Shown: positions 25,127-34,863, counted from the first letter of the stretch. The stretch is DNA of 64,000 nucleotides from Flavobacterium seoulense (GCF_000695795.1 NZ_JNCA01000017.1:120550-184549), one strand, 5' to 3'. Program-made: numbers and translations. The notes: generated by a model not told the origin, from the letters alone.

Positions 25127-25193
25127 TTAGATTTCAGATTGTAGAATGCAGATTTTAGATTTCAGACTGCATTCTTAAATCTGTGTTCTGTAA
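25127..25193. repeat. AGAATGCAG-family inverted repeat
   Basis: AGAATGCAG at 25143-25151 pairs with CTGCATTCT at 25167-25175, with outer partial pairing between TTTAGATTT and AAATCT-like words. The 13-base core TAGAATGCAGATT is shared with the repeat at 61075-61149. It separates two genes on the same strand. Confidence 0.6.
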
Positions 25194-25194
25194 T

Positions 25195-25980
25195 CTAGAA
25201 TCCACGTTGTCTTTTGGCTTCGAATATTAATATGGCTGCGGCAACTGAAACGTTCATGCTGTCGATTTCGCCTTGCATTGGGATAATAATATTTTGTGTG
25301 GCTGCGTCACGCCATTCCTGAGTTAATCCAGTGGCTTCAGTTCCTACAACTAATGCTGTGGGCTGAGTAAAATCCTGTGTGTGATAACTTGTTGAATTTT
25401 GCAACGTAGCACAGTAGAAATTGATGTTTCTTTCTTTTAAAAAAGAAATAATTTCGGATGTAGAAGCTGTTGCAATTTGGTTAGTAAACAAGCAGCCTAC
25501 ACTGGAACGCACAATATTTGGGTTGTATAAATCGCTTTTTGGGTTTGCAATAATTACAGCGTCAAGATTTGCAGCATCGGCAGTGCGTAAAAGCGCGCCA
25601 ATATTGCCTGGTTTTTCCGGAGCTTCGGCAACCAGAATTAATGGTGTTTCAGATAATTTTAAATCAGAAAGTTGTAAGGATTTTGATTTGGCTACAGCCA
25701 AAATTCCTTCGGTAGTGTCCCTATAACTTAGTTTTTGAAAAACGTCTTTGTTGATTTCGATTAATTCGGCTGATGGGGCTAATTTTCTAGCTTCGTTTTC
25801 GCTGCAAATTTCAGGAAAGAATAAGAGTGTTTCAATTTCATATTTTCCTTTTACTGCTAATGAAATTTCCCGTAGGCCTTCAATTAAAAAAGTACCGGTT
25901 TGCTTTCTGTTTTTGGCTTTTTCCTGTAATAATACTAAAGATTTTATGAATGGATTTTGAATGGATGTAATTTGTTTCAA
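25195..25980 (-). CDS. SPOUT (TrmH/SpoU) RNA methyltransferase
   Basis: 261 residues. An N-terminal substrate-binding domain (residues 1-100, QNPFIKSLVLLQEKAKNR) is followed by a SPOUT domain. Its three knot motifs are EAPEKPGNIGALLRTADAAN, LVVGTEATGL and the MNVSVAAAILIFEA end. These enzymes 2'-O-methylate rRNA or tRNA; the exact target is not predictable. The start is a TTG, since there is no ATG before the conserved ITSIQNPF. It follows ftsE by 31 bases and is probably cotranscribed. Confidence 0.88.
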   Translation of the reverse strand: MKQITSIQNPFIKSLVLLQEKAKNRKQTGTFLIEGLREISLAVKGKYEIETLLFFPEICSENEARKLAPSAELIEINKDVFQKLSYRDTTEGILAVAKSKSLQLSDLKLSETPLILVAEAPEKPGNIGALLRTADAANLDAVIIANPKSDLYNPNIVRSSVGCLFTNQIATASTSEIISFLKERNINFYCATLQNSTSYHTQDFTQPTALVVGTEATGLTQEWRDAATQNIIIPMQGEIDSMNVSVAAAILIFEAKRQRGF

Positions 25981-26011
25981 GAGATTCTAAAGTTTAGTAT
26001 TGCATTATAAA

Positions 26012-26695
26012 TTAAACAGTTCTTTGAACGACTTCAAAAATTTTAGCATCTTCACATTTTAATGTTTTCGAAGGGAATTTCATCAGCAATGCGTAATCAT
26101 GCGTTGCCATTAAAACGGTTTTTCCGTTAGCGTTAATTTTTTTCAAAACATCCATAACTTCCACGCTGGTTTGAGGATCTAGATTACCTGTAGGCTCATC
26201 AGCAAGGATAAGTTCAGGATCGTTCAGTAAAGCTCTGGCAATGGCTACACGTTGTTGTTCTCCACCTGAAATTTGATGAGGCATTTTTTGTGCATAGTTT
26301 TTCATTCCTACTTTGTCAAGAACTTCTTCGATTTTGCGTTCCATTTCATTTTGGTCAGACCATCCGGTAGCTCTAAGAACAAAAAGCATGTTATCCTTGA
26401 TAGAACGATCTGGTAATAGTTTAAAATCCTGAAAAACAATCCCAATTTTACGTCTTAAAAACGGAATATCATTTTCTTTTAAAGTCTCTAAATCAAAGTC
26501 AACAATGTGTGCTGTACCTTCATTCAAAGGTAAATCAGCATAAAGTGTTTTCATGAAACTACTTTTTCCTGAACCTGTTTTTCCAATGATGTAAATGAAT
26601 TCTCCTCGGTTTACTTCCAGATTTACATTCGATAAGATTACTTTATCTTCTTGATAGATAGTTGCATTTTTTAATGACAGTACAGCTTGAGACAT
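26012..26695 (-). CDS. ftsE: FtsE-like ABC ATPase
   Basis: 227 residues, one ABC domain. Walker A is GKTGSGKS (38-45), the Q-loop is [13 protein letters not shown], the signature [15 protein letters not shown], and Walker [13 protein letters not shown]. The D.LL.G-like context and small size match FtsE, the ATPase that with FtsX controls peptidoglycan hydrolases at division. No ftsX is adjacent. LolD/MacB-like ATPases are the alternative. It is divergent from the large TPR gene. Confidence 0.82.
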   Translation of the reverse strand: MSQAVLSLKNATIYQEDKVILSNVNLEVNRGEFIYIIGKTGSGKSSFMKTLYADLPLNEGTAHIVDFDLETLKENDIPFLRRKIGIVFQDFKLLPDRSIKDNMLFVLRATGWSDQNEMERKIEEVLDKVGMKNYAQKMPHQISGGEQQRVAIARALLNDPELILADEPTGNLDPQTSVEVMDVLKKINANGKTVLMATHDYALLMKFPSKTLKCEDAKIFEVVQRTV

Positions 26696-26832
26696 AATTA
26701 ACGATTGTTTATGGTGTAAAAGTAATTATCAATTATGAAATAGCAATATCAATTCAAGGTTTTTTGTGGTTTGTTAAAATATTTGTTCATAATAAAAATA
26801 AATACAGTCACGTTATAAAGTCTATAATATGA

Positions 26833-26840
26833 TATATTTG
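26833..26840 (+). promoter_or_regulatory. -7 box TATATTTG for the TPR gene
   Basis: Exact TAnnTTTG match, 17 bases before the ATG at 26858, in the divergent gap with ftsE. Confidence 0.55.
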
Positions 26841-26857
26841 ACTATTAAAAAAAATAA

Positions 26858-29800
26858 ATGAAAATGCGCAAACTTTCCTGGCTCTTACTTTTGTTGGTTT
26901 TTGTTAAAACCAATACGCTTTTGGCACAGAAATCTACAATATATACCAGTGATTTAAAGGATTATAACCGAGCAGTTTCTTTGTTCAAAGATAATCAGTA
27001 TGCATCGGCTCAGTTTCTTTTCGAAAAAGTAAAAGAAGAAACTAAAGATGAAGAAATTAAATCTGATTGTGCTTATTATGACGCAAGTTGCGCCGTTCGG
27101 TTAGGACATGCAAATGCTGATGTATTGATGGAGTCGTTCTTGAAAGAGTATCCAACAAGTTCTAAAAGTAATCAGGCTTATGTTGAAGTGGCGCATCATT
27201 ATTTTAATCAAAAAGATTATGCTGAAGCTTTAAACTGGTTCGAAAAAGTAGATGAAAGCCAGTTAAGTGCAGCTGACAGAGACCGTTTTAATTTCCAAAA
27301 AGGCTATAGTTTCTTTAGTTCGAAAAATAAAAAAGAAGCAACAACTTACTTCAATAAAGTATTGAAATCAGAAGTTTACGGTCCACAAGCTAAATATTAT
27401 TTAGGTTTTATGGCTTATGAAGGCGATAATTATCAGGAAGCCAATAAATATTTTGATGCCGTTTCAGGTGATGAAAAATATGCTGAAAAACTGTCGTACT
27501 ATCAGGCGGATATGAATTTCAAATCAGGAAATTTTCAAAAAGCAATCGAGTTGGGACAAAAAGCAATGGCAAAATCAACTCCTGCTGAAAAATCAGAATT
27601 GAATAAAATTATTGGTGAAAGTTATTTTAATTTAAAGAATTATAGCGAAGCCATTCCGTATTTAGTAGCTTACAAAGGCAAAGCCGGAAAATGGAATAAT
27701 ACGGATTATTATCAATTAGGTTATGCGTATTATAAGCAAAATAATTTTGAAAATGCCATCGCTCAATTCAATAAAATTGTTGGCGGAAAAGATGCGGTAG
27801 CGCAAAATGCTTATTACCATTTAGGAGAAAGTTACCTAAAATTAGATAAAAAACAACAAGCTTTAAATGCTTTTAAAAATGCTTCCGAAATGCCATTTGA
27901 TGCGGCAATTCAGGAAGATGCTTATTTGAATTATGCTAAATTAAGTTATGAATTAGGGAATTCGTACCAAAGTGTTCCAGCGGTATTGTTAGGTTTTATC
28001 AATAAATATCCAAATAATTCAAGTCGTCCGGTAGTAGAGAAATTATTAATTGATTCTTATATTTCGTCTAAAAATTACAAAGAAGCCTTGGTTTTATTGG
28101 AAAAAAACAAAACTCCCGAAAATAAATCGGCTTATCAAAAAGTGACTTTTTACAGTGGTTTAGAGTTGTATACTAATAGAAATTATGAAGCTGCTTTACA
28201 AATGTTTCAAAAATCCTTAGCGAATTCAGTAGATGCTGAGTTTACTGCCAGAGCTACTTTCTGGAAAGGAGAAACAGAATATGTTTTGAATGATTACAAT
28301 AAATCATTGTTGAGCTTTAAACAATTTGCAGGAATGTCGGCCGCTGCGTCAACTCCAGAGTATAAAAACAGCAATTACAATATTGCTTATGCGTATTTTA
28401 AATTAAAAGAATACGAATCGGCAGGTGATGCTTTCCAAAAATTTATCGATAAGGTAAAAGATGATAAAACAAGAATTACGGATGCTTACTTACGTCTTGC
28501 TGATTGTCGTTATGTTACTACTAAATATTGGCCTGCAATGGAAGCTTACAATAAGGTAATCGAACTGAAGAGTGTAGATGCTGATTATGCTTATTTTCAA
28601 AAAGCGCTTTGCTATGGATTTGTTTCCAGAAATGACAAGAAAATTGAAGAATTAAATTCGTTTATTGCAGCGTATCCAAAATCAAGTTACCGTGATGATG
28701 CGATGTTTGAATTAGCAAATACTTATGTTGCGACTAACAAACAAGATTTAGCTATAAAAACGTATGACCGATTAACAACGGAATATAAAAACAGTTCTTT
28801 TACTTCAAAAGCTATTTTACGTGAGGGATTAGTTTATTATAATTCGGATAGAAATTCGGAAGCTTTAGTGAAATTTAAAAAAGTTACTGCAGAATATCCT
28901 AAAACACCTGAAGCTATGCAGGCAGTTGCCACAGCAAGATTGATTTATGTGGATAGCGGAAAAGTAAGCGAATATGCTAACTGGGTTAGAACTTTAGATT
29001 TTGTGGCTGTAACTGACGCTGATTTAGATAATGATACTTATGAATCAGCAGCAAAACAATACGAACAAGGTAATAATGCTCAGGCTATTTCAGGTTACAG
29101 AGCTTATATTTCGAGTTTTCCTAACGGAATTCACGTTTTGAAAGCCAATTATTATTTGGCGCAAGCTTATTATGCTGAAGGTCAAAAAGACAAAGCGATT
29201 CCTAATTATGAGTATGTTGTTGCGGCTCCTAGAAACGAATTTACAGAGCAATCGTTAACAAGATTAGGGCAAATTTTATTGAACAGCGGAGCAAAAGATA
29301 AAGCGATTCCGGTATTGTTACGTTTAGAAAATGAAGCCGATTTAGCTCAGAACAAAGTTTTTGCACAATCTAATTTGATGAAGGCGTATTACGAAAACAA
29401 AGAATATTCGAATGCTGTGGTTTATGCCGAAAAAGTATTGAGTAATCCAAAAACGGATGATAATGTAAAAAGCGACGCGCAAATTATTATTGCACGTGCA
29501 GCTATGCAGGCAGGAGAAGAAGCAAAAGGAAAAGCAGCTTATGCTAAATTGCTTTCGATTGCTAAAGGAGAATTAGCAGCCGAAGCTTTGTATTATGATG
29601 CTTATTTCAAAAATAAAGAATCTAAGTTTGAAGCATCGAATACTGCGGTTCAAAAATTAGCTAAAAGTTATGCGTCTTATCGTTTGTATGGAGCAAAAGG
29701 ATTAGTGTTAATGGCTAAAAACTTTTACGGATTAAAAGATAGTTTTCAGGCAACTTACATTTTAGAAAGTGTGATTCAGAATTTCTCTGATTTCCCTGAT

Positions 29801-29875
29801 GTAGTTGCTGAGGCTCAAACAGAATTAAATGCAATTAAAGCGGAAGAATCAAAAACTAATTCGTCAATAAAGTAA
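26858..29875 (+). CDS. Large secreted tetratricopeptide-repeat protein
   Basis: 1005 residues. A signal peptide (1-24, ending LLAQ) is followed by some twenty or more TPR-like helical pairs, for example YNRAVSLFKDNQYASAQFLF, YYQLGYAYYKQNNFENAI and AKYYLGFMAYEGDNYQEA. No enzyme domain is visible. It is probably periplasmic or outer-membrane attached and acts as a scaffold. The receptor-like barrel follows 102 bases downstream on the same strand, suggesting the two work together at the outer membrane. Confidence 0.85.
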   Translation: MKMRKLSWLLLLLVFVKTNTLLAQKSTIYTSDLKDYNRAVSLFKDNQYASAQFLFEKVKEETKDEEIKSDCAYYDASCAVRLGHANADVLMESFLKEYPTSSKSNQAYVEVAHHYFNQKDYAEALNWFEKVDESQLSAADRDRFNFQKGYSFFSSKNKKEATTYFNKVLKSEVYGPQAKYYLGFMAYEGDNYQEANKYFDAVSGDEKYAEKLSYYQADMNFKSGNFQKAIELGQKAMAKSTPAEKSELNKIIGESYFNLKNYSEAIPYLVAYKGKAGKWNNTDYYQLGYAYYKQNNFENAIAQFNKIVGGKDAVAQNAYYHLGESYLKLDKKQQALNAFKNASEMPFDAAIQEDAYLNYAKLSYELGNSYQSVPAVLLGFINKYPNNSSRPVVEKLLIDSYISSKNYKEALVLLEKNKTPENKSAYQKVTFYSGLELYTNRNYEAALQMFQKSLANSVDAEFTARATFWKGETEYVLNDYNKSLLSFKQFAGMSAAASTPEYKNSNYNIAYAYFKLKEYESAGDAFQKFIDKVKDDKTRITDAYLRLADCRYVTTKYWPAMEAYNKVIELKSVDADYAYFQKALCYGFVSRNDKKIEELNSFIAAYPKSSYRDDAMFELANTYVATNKQDLAIKTYDRLTTEYKNSSFTSKAILREGLVYYNSDRNSEALVKFKKVTAEYPKTPEAMQAVATARLIYVDSGKVSEYANWVRTLDFVAVTDADLDNDTYESAAKQYEQGNNAQAISGYRAYISSFPNGIHVLKANYYLAQAYYAEGQKDKAIPNYEYVVAAPRNEFTEQSLTRLGQILLNSGAKDKAIPVLLRLENEADLAQNKVFAQSNLMKAYYENKEYSNAVVYAEKVLSNPKTDDNVKSDAQIIIARAAMQAGEEAKGKAAYAKLLSIAKGELAAEALYYDAYFKNKESKFEASNTAVQKLAKSYASYRLYGAKGLVLMAKNFYGLKDSFQATYILESVIQNFSDFPDVVAEAQTELNAIKAEESKTNSSIK

Positions 29876-29930
29876 GAAATAAGAACAAAGAAGATAGATA
29901 AAAGATAGCAAACAATTTTCCGCTTTAAAC

Positions 29931-29962
29931 TCCCTCTCTTTTGGAGAGGGCTGGGGAGAGGA
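29931..29962. repeat. GC-rich hairpin repeat CCCTCTC/GAGAGGG
   Basis: Perfect 7-bp stem (29932-29938 with 29944-29950) followed by GCTGGGGAGAGG. It stands out as purine/pyrimidine-biased and GC-rich in an AT-rich gap. It resembles a widespread Bacteroidota intergenic repeat, from memory. It sits between the TPR and barrel genes. Confidence 0.55.
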
Positions 29963-29977
29963 ATAAAAATATACAAC

Positions 29978-31744
29978 ATGAAGTTTCATTTTTCAAAAAA
30001 AATAATCGTACTCCTTTTTCTAATGGTTTTGCAATTTTCTTTTGCTCAAAAGAAAGATCCTAAGAAAGAAGAAAACATTGGTTCAGAAGTAGTGAATGTG
30101 GTTAAACCGTACACGCCAACAATATCAGATGCTTCAAAAATTCAGGAATCTCCAGTACTGGATGATGATGGAAATGCTAAAAAAGAGAAGATTAATTATT
30201 CTATTTTTTCTTTTCCGGTAGCTTCAACTTTTGCTCCGGCAAAAGGAAAAGCGGAAGGAGTAGATAAGGAAGCACGAGAAAAATTCTATAATAACTATGC
30301 TACTTTAGGCTATGGAAATTATGGGAATTTGAATGCCGAATTGTTTATTAATAAGGAATTAGGAAAAAATGATTATGTAGGCGGAATGTTTCGTCATTTA
30401 TCTTCCAGCGGAGGAGTGAATGATGTGCCGTTAGACAGTTGGTTTTACGATACATCTTTGGATGCCACTTATGGAGCGCATTATGATTCGATGTCATGGA
30501 ATATTGATTTAGGTTATCAAAATCAGGTGTACAACTGGTTTGGTTTGCCAAAGGATTTTGGAAGTGCATTATCAGCTACAGATAGAAATACTTTAATTGC
30601 CGGTATTAATACAAAACATGCTTATAACGGAATTTCTTTAGGAGGAAAATTGCGTTTTAATGATAGTGCTTTTAAGGAAGCTTCGATGAAATTCAGTCAT
30701 TTTTCGGATAGTTTTGATTCGTCTGAAAATCGTTTTTACATTAAACCATCTTTACAGTTTGATGTAGCGAACCAATTTGTAAATACCGATATTATCGTGG
30801 ATTATGTGGGAGGAACTTTCGAAAAAAGATATTTAGATCCTCTTTCATCAACTATAAAATTTGGATTTACTAATTTAGGGCTTTCTCCTAGTTTTGTGAT
30901 TCAGGAAAATGGCTGGAATGTAAAGTTAGGAGCTTCGTTATTTTACAGTATTGATAATAAAGGAAACGATAGTAAATTTTTAATTTATCCAAATATCAAT
31001 GTCTCATATCCGATTGTTGAAGATTTAATGATTTTTTATGCAGGAGCCGAAGGAGGTTTAGAGCAAAACTCTTATATGGATTTTGTAAAAGAAAATCCGT
31101 TTTTATCGCCTACATTAATGATTGCTCCAACAGACAAACAATATGATGTTTTTGCCGGTTTAAAAGGAAAATTGGCTTCAAGTGTAAGTTATAATCTTCG
31201 TGGTTCTTATAATAATATTAGAAACAGAGCTTTGTTTAAGGGTAATGATTATACTGAAAATGCATCTAATGAAGATTATGCTTTTGGGAATTCATTTCAG
31301 GTGGTTTATGATGATATAAGAACATTTAGTTTTTCAGGTGATTTGAAAGCTGATTTTTCAGAAAATGTGAGTTTTGCAATTGGTGGAACTTTTAATAGTT
31401 ATAAAAATACATTTGAGCAGGAAGCATGGAATTTGCCTGAAATAGAAGTGAATTCTTCGATTGATTTTAATATTACTCCAAAATGGTTTGCTGGTGCAAA
31501 AGTGTTTTATGTAGGAGAACGTAAAGATCAAAAGAGAGATTTATTGTCTGCTACAATGTCAAGTCCAACTAAGTTAGGAAGTTATTTTGATTTGAATTCG
31601 CATGTTGGGTTTAAATACAATTCACAATTAACTGCATTTGTAAAACTGAATAATATGACTGGTAAATCATATCAAAAATGGATGGATTATCCGGTACAAG
31701 GATTTCAGGTATTGGTAGGAGCTAATTTTAAATTCGACTTTTAA
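29978..31744 (+). CDS. TonB-dependent-receptor-like outer-membrane barrel without plug
   Basis: 588 residues. The signal peptide (1-23) ends in FSFAQ. A charged segment with VVNVVKPYTPTISDASKI comes next, then a long barrel of amphipathic strands ending in GFQVLVGANFKFDF, the terminal aromatic typical of outer-membrane barrels. No TonB plug domain is seen and the length is below that of true receptors (about 700-1000). It may be a passive or adaptor barrel. It is paired with the TPR gene upstream and convergent with a DUF2911 gene. Confidence 0.78.
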   Translation: MKFHFSKKIIVLLFLMVLQFSFAQKKDPKKEENIGSEVVNVVKPYTPTISDASKIQESPVLDDDGNAKKEKINYSIFSFPVASTFAPAKGKAEGVDKEAREKFYNNYATLGYGNYGNLNAELFINKELGKNDYVGGMFRHLSSSGGVNDVPLDSWFYDTSLDATYGAHYDSMSWNIDLGYQNQVYNWFGLPKDFGSALSATDRNTLIAGINTKHAYNGISLGGKLRFNDSAFKEASMKFSHFSDSFDSSENRFYIKPSLQFDVANQFVNTDIIVDYVGGTFEKRYLDPLSSTIKFGFTNLGLSPSFVIQENGWNVKLGASLFYSIDNKGNDSKFLIYPNINVSYPIVEDLMIFYAGAEGGLEQNSYMDFVKENPFLSPTLMIAPTDKQYDVFAGLKGKLASSVSYNLRGSYNNIRNRALFKGNDYTENASNEDYAFGNSFQVVYDDIRTFSFSGDLKADFSENVSFAIGGTFNSYKNTFEQEAWNLPEIEVNSSIDFNITPKWFAGAKVFYVGERKDQKRDLLSATMSSPTKLGSYFDLNSHVGFKYNSQLTAFVKLNNMTGKSYQKWMDYPVQGFQVLVGANFKFDF

Positions 31745-31752
31745 TTTTTTAC

Positions 31753-31860
31753 CACAAAGGACACAAAGCTTTTCACAAAGGTCGCAAAGACATATAAAAA
31801 AGGCGCAAGATCACAGATTAAAATCTTTGTGAACTTTGCGCCTTCTTTGTGTCCTTTGTG
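31753..31860. repeat. Nested CACAAAGG-family inverted repeat between convergent genes
   Basis: Outer arms CACAAAGGACACAAAG (31753-31768) and its exact 16-base complement (31845-31860) enclose inner arms AAGGCGCAA (31800-31808) and TTGCGCCTT (31836-31844). The element fills the whole intergenic gap and can terminate both genes. Confidence 0.75.
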
Positions 31861-31874
31861 TTTTAAAAAAAAAA

Positions 31875-32420
31875 CTATTCAGTAAAAGGAACTGCAATAC
31901 GGGTTTTGTCCCATCCAATGTTTAAAACCATTCCTTTATCAGCAGGAGTGAAAACCATCGAAAGTGCTTCAAGAGATTCTTCAGCCTGAGTTACAGGAAC
32001 ACTTAATCTTGCAACATCATTTTCGGCTTTGTATGAATAAGCTCCCCAAACATTAGTACTTTTGTTAATGATAATGGTGTAATTGTCTTTTTCAGGAATA
32101 GTAAACAAAGAGTAAGTCCCTGATTGTATTTTAGTATTACCTAATTTTACATCTCTGTAAAAAGTAATCTCAGTAGCTTCATTGGCCCCCGTTCTCCATA
32201 CTTTTCCGGCAGGAGCTAATTCGCTTAAGGAACGCCCTTTTAGTTGTGGACGGCTGTAAACAATTTTAGCTGATTTAACCGGGATTTTATTGTCAGCAGG
32301 AAATAAAGCCTGGTCTAACGGACTTTTGTCTAAACCGGGAAATTTTTGTGCCTGAACATTTGTTGTCAGGAATAATAATGAGCCAAATGCAACGGCAGAA
32401 ATAAATTGTAATTTTTTCAT
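31875..32420 (-). CDS. DUF2911 family secreted protein
   Basis: 181 residues. The signal peptide (1-24) ends in NVQAQ. The DUF2911 core follows: KIVYSRPQLKGRSLSELAPAGKVWRTGANEATEITF, then GTYSLFTIPEKDNYTIIIN and the C-terminal LNIGWDKTRIAVPF. Function is unknown. Predicted periplasmic or exported. It is single-gene. Confidence 0.9.
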   Translation of the reverse strand: MKKLQFISAVAFGSLLFLTTNVQAQKFPGLDKSPLDQALFPADNKIPVKSAKIVYSRPQLKGRSLSELAPAGKVWRTGANEATEITFYRDVKLGNTKIQSGTYSLFTIPEKDNYTIIINKSTNVWGAYSYKAENDVARLSVPVTQAEESLEALSMVFTPADKGMVLNIGWDKTRIAVPFTE

Positions 32421-32542
32421 AGTAGATTTTAAGAATGAGATTAATAATGATTGTTTACGAAGTTAAAGAAAAAAATAATTTATCTAAGAATTAGAATATT
32501 AAATTCAGATGATATCGATTAAGATTATGAAAGTGAATTAAA

Positions 32543-32617
32543 CTTGCGGTCAAACTTTTCAATTAGCATTGCGACCCTTGCGAAAAACTTTACTTACTTT
32601 GCGGTTAAATTTTTCAA
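32543..32617 (+). repeat. Direct repeat upstream of the GreA-like gene
   Basis: Two 20-base copies at 32543-32562 and 32598-32617 (core TTGCGGTYAAAYTTTTCAA) match at 17 of 20 positions; all three changes are C/T. The second copy ends exactly at the ATG. Between them are further TTGCG words. It may be an intergenic repeat array or an operator. Confidence 0.6.
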
Positions 32618-33067
32618 ATGACTTTTAAACAAAAAATACATCAATATTACTCCAGATTAGTTGAAGACAGAATCGATGCTTTCCGTGACATGATTTCGGC
32701 ATTGACCGAAGATTCTAAAAATGATGCGAAAGGTTCAGCAGGCGATAAGCATGAAACGGCTTTGTCGATGATGCATTTAGAACAGGAAAAGTTCAATACG
32801 AAACTTAGAGAAGTTTTAGAACAAAAAGCGGTTTTAGATAAAATCGGTGCTTCGGTAATTACCAATTCTATTGTTTTAGGAAGTTTAGTTAAGGCAAACG
32901 GAATTTATTTGTATCTGTCTTTGGCTTTGCCAAAAATTACTATTGATGGTATTAATGTAATTGCTTTGTCTCCGCAATCACCATTAGGGAATAAATTAAT
33001 GGGAAATTCGGTTGGTTTTACTTTCGAAATTAACGGAACGAAATATTTGATTGAAAGTGTAGAGTAG
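32618..33067 (+). CDS. GreA/GreB-like protein
   Basis: 149 residues. The N-terminal half is a charged helical pair (residues 1-75), compatible with the Gre coiled coil. The C-terminal half has GSLVKANGIYLYLS and then ALSPQSPLGNKLMGNSVGFTF, matching the FKBP-like C-terminal domain of Gre factors (S.PLG.ALLG..VGD). The two acidic tip residues of true Gre factors cannot be assigned. It may bind RNA polymerase without cleavage activity. I recall such proteins being annotated as 3-oxoacyl-ACP synthase in flavobacteria, which the sequence does not support. Confidence 0.65.
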   Translation: MTFKQKIHQYYSRLVEDRIDAFRDMISALTEDSKNDAKGSAGDKHETALSMMHLEQEKFNTKLREVLEQKAVLDKIGASVITNSIVLGSLVKANGIYLYLSLALPKITIDGINVIALSPQSPLGNKLMGNSVGFTFEINGTKYLIESVE

Positions 33068-33194
33068 AATTGGTTTTTTGTAATAATCGGTTGGTTTTTA
33101 TACAATCGAAATCATTTAAAAAAATCGAATACCCTAAAAAAAACTTTCGTAAATTCGCCAGCTTAAAAGTTTGACTTTAAAACTAAATTAAATT

Positions 33195-33464
33195 ATGAGT
33201 AAAATAATGACAGTCGACATCTTGTCGAGTATTAAAGGAGCGCAGCCCTCAGAGAGTGTGAACCAGTTGTTTGATGTGATTAAAAATGCACAAGCGTCAA
33301 ATAATAATTCCTTGAATAATGTCAATCATAATTGTGTGTCAGTGAGTGATTTAAGAGAAGATGTTGTGATAGAGAGTTCGGCTATTGAACGAGAAATAAT
33401 TTTAGAAAACTTCCCGAACAAGAAAAATGGTTTTTTAGTTGTAGCAAAAGTTATAGAAGGATAA
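33195..33464 (+). CDS. gatC: Divergent GatC candidate (amidotransferase subunit C)
   Basis: 89 residues, the size of GatC. The C-terminal half aligns with the family: DLRED, then ENFPNKKNGFLVVAKVIE, matching the GatC pattern LRED, then NAPE..DGFF.VP.V. The N-terminal 45 residues do not show the usual LAxLARLxLxxEE helix, and the VP.V proline is replaced. Position supports the call: gatA starts one base after its stop. GatC normally threads between GatA and GatB and stabilises them. If correct, the operon supplies all three subunits. The main alternative is an unrelated small protein. Confidence 0.62.
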   Translation: MSKIMTVDILSSIKGAQPSESVNQLFDVIKNAQASNNNSLNNVNHNCVSVSDLREDVVIESSAIEREIILENFPNKKNGFLVVAKVIEG

Positions 33465-33465
33465 A

Positions 33466-34863
33466 ATGGATTCTAAAATAAAAGAAATACACCAGCAATT
33501 GGTGTCAAAACAAATTACTTGTACGGCTTTGGTACAGGAAAAATTAGACTTACTTAAACAAAATACTTATAATTCTGTAAACTCTTTGTTAGATACTTTG
33601 GCGCTGGAATTAGCAGCTAAAGTAGATGCCAAAATTACCAATGGAGAAACCATCGGTTTACTGGAAGGAATTCCTTTTGGAATTAAAGATGTATATATGG
33701 TTCAGGGAACTTACACAACTGCAAGTTCTGATTTACTTAAAAATTATAAATCGCCTTACACGGCTACTGCTATTCAAAAGCTATTAGATGCAGGAGCAAT
33801 CCCGTTAGTGAAAGAAAACTGTGATAGTTTTGGTCATGGTTCATCTAGTGAAAATACGATTTTCGGAGCAGTAAAAAATGCTGTAAATCCGGAGTTAGTA
33901 GGAGGAGGATCGAGTGGAGGATCGGCTGTGAATGTGGCTTTAGATTATACTGTTTTTTCTATTGGTGGAGATACTGGAGGTTCTATTCGTCAGCCTGCTG
34001 GTTACAATCATATTTATGGTTTAAAACCAACTTACGGAAGAATTTCAAGGTATGGATTGATGGCTTATGCGTCTTCTACGGATTGTGTTGGACCGTTAGC
34101 AAAATCAATTGAAGATATTCGAATTGTGTTGAATGTAATGAGTGGTAAAGATCCAAAAGATCAAACATCAACTACTTCGGAAGAAATTACAGAAGAAGGA
34201 ATTGCTGCTTCATCAATCAAAACCGTTGGGTATTTCAAGAATTTTATCGAAAGTGAAGCTATCGATGCTCAAATAAAAGCAGACTTTTTAGCTGCTATCG
34301 AAAAAATAAAAGCAAAAGGAATTGCGGTAAAGGAATTGGATTTCTTTAAATCGGATATTTTAGTTTCTACTTATTATACTTTGGCAATGGCAGAGACAGC
34401 TTCGAATTTATCCCGTTTGGACGGAACCAATTACGGAAACCGCATTGAAGGAGATAATTTGATTGATACGTATGCGGTAACTCGTTCTGAAAACTTTTCG
34501 GAAGAAACAAAACGCAGAATTGTAGGTGGAAACCAAGTACTGTCTCAAGGTTTCTCAGACGAAATTTATTTAAAAGGATTGGCTTTAAGAGATCAGATTT
34601 CGGAGAACTTCAGTAAAGATTTTGAAGAAGTGGATGTGATTTTGTCACCAGTTACACCAGCTGCTCCGCCTAAAATAGGAGACAGTTTAAAAGATCCGTT
34701 GGCAATGTATTTATCAGATGCTTATACTGTTGGTTTTAGTTTAGGACAATTACCTACTTTAACCGTGCCACAAGGAACAACTACAGGATTGCAAATTACT
34801 GCAGCAAAAAATAATGATGAATTAGTGATGCAATTTGCTAATTTCTTAAAAGATACACTATAA
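33466..34863 (+). CDS. gatA: Asp-tRNA(Asn)/Glu-tRNA(Gln) amidotransferase subunit A
   Basis: 465 residues. The amidase catalytic triad is complete: Lys74 (GIKDV), cis-Ser149 (GGGSSGGS) and nucleophile Ser173 (GGDTGGSIRQPAG). The spacings equal those of characterised GatA proteins. It hydrolyses glutamine and passes ammonia to GatB for conversion of misacylated Asp-tRNA(Asn) or Glu-tRNA(Gln). Its stop overlaps the gatB::aspS start by one base (TAATG), so translation is coupled and the subunits are probably made in balance. Confidence 0.95.
   Translation: MDSKIKEIHQQLVSKQITCTALVQEKLDLLKQNTYNSVNSLLDTLALELAAKVDAKITNGETIGLLEGIPFGIKDVYMVQGTYTTASSDLLKNYKSPYTATAIQKLLDAGAIPLVKENCDSFGHGSSSENTIFGAVKNAVNPELVGGGSSGGSAVNVALDYTVFSIGGDTGGSIRQPAGYNHIYGLKPTYGRISRYGLMAYASSTDCVGPLAKSIEDIRIVLNVMSGKDPKDQTSTTSEEITEEGIAASSIKTVGYFKNFIESEAIDAQIKADFLAAIEKIKAKGIAVKELDFFKSDILVSTYYTLAMAETASNLSRLDGTNYGNRIEGDNLIDTYAVTRSENFSEETKRRIVGGNQVLSQGFSDEIYLKGLALRDQISENFSKDFEEVDVILSPVTPAAPPKIGDSLKDPLAMYLSDAYTVGFSLGQLPTLTVPQGTTTGLQITAAKNNDELVMQFANFLKDTL

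Noticed and set aside
29978..31744. Calling the barrel a full TonB-dependent receptor
   Set aside because: There is no plug domain or TonB box and the length is short, so only receptor-like is justified.
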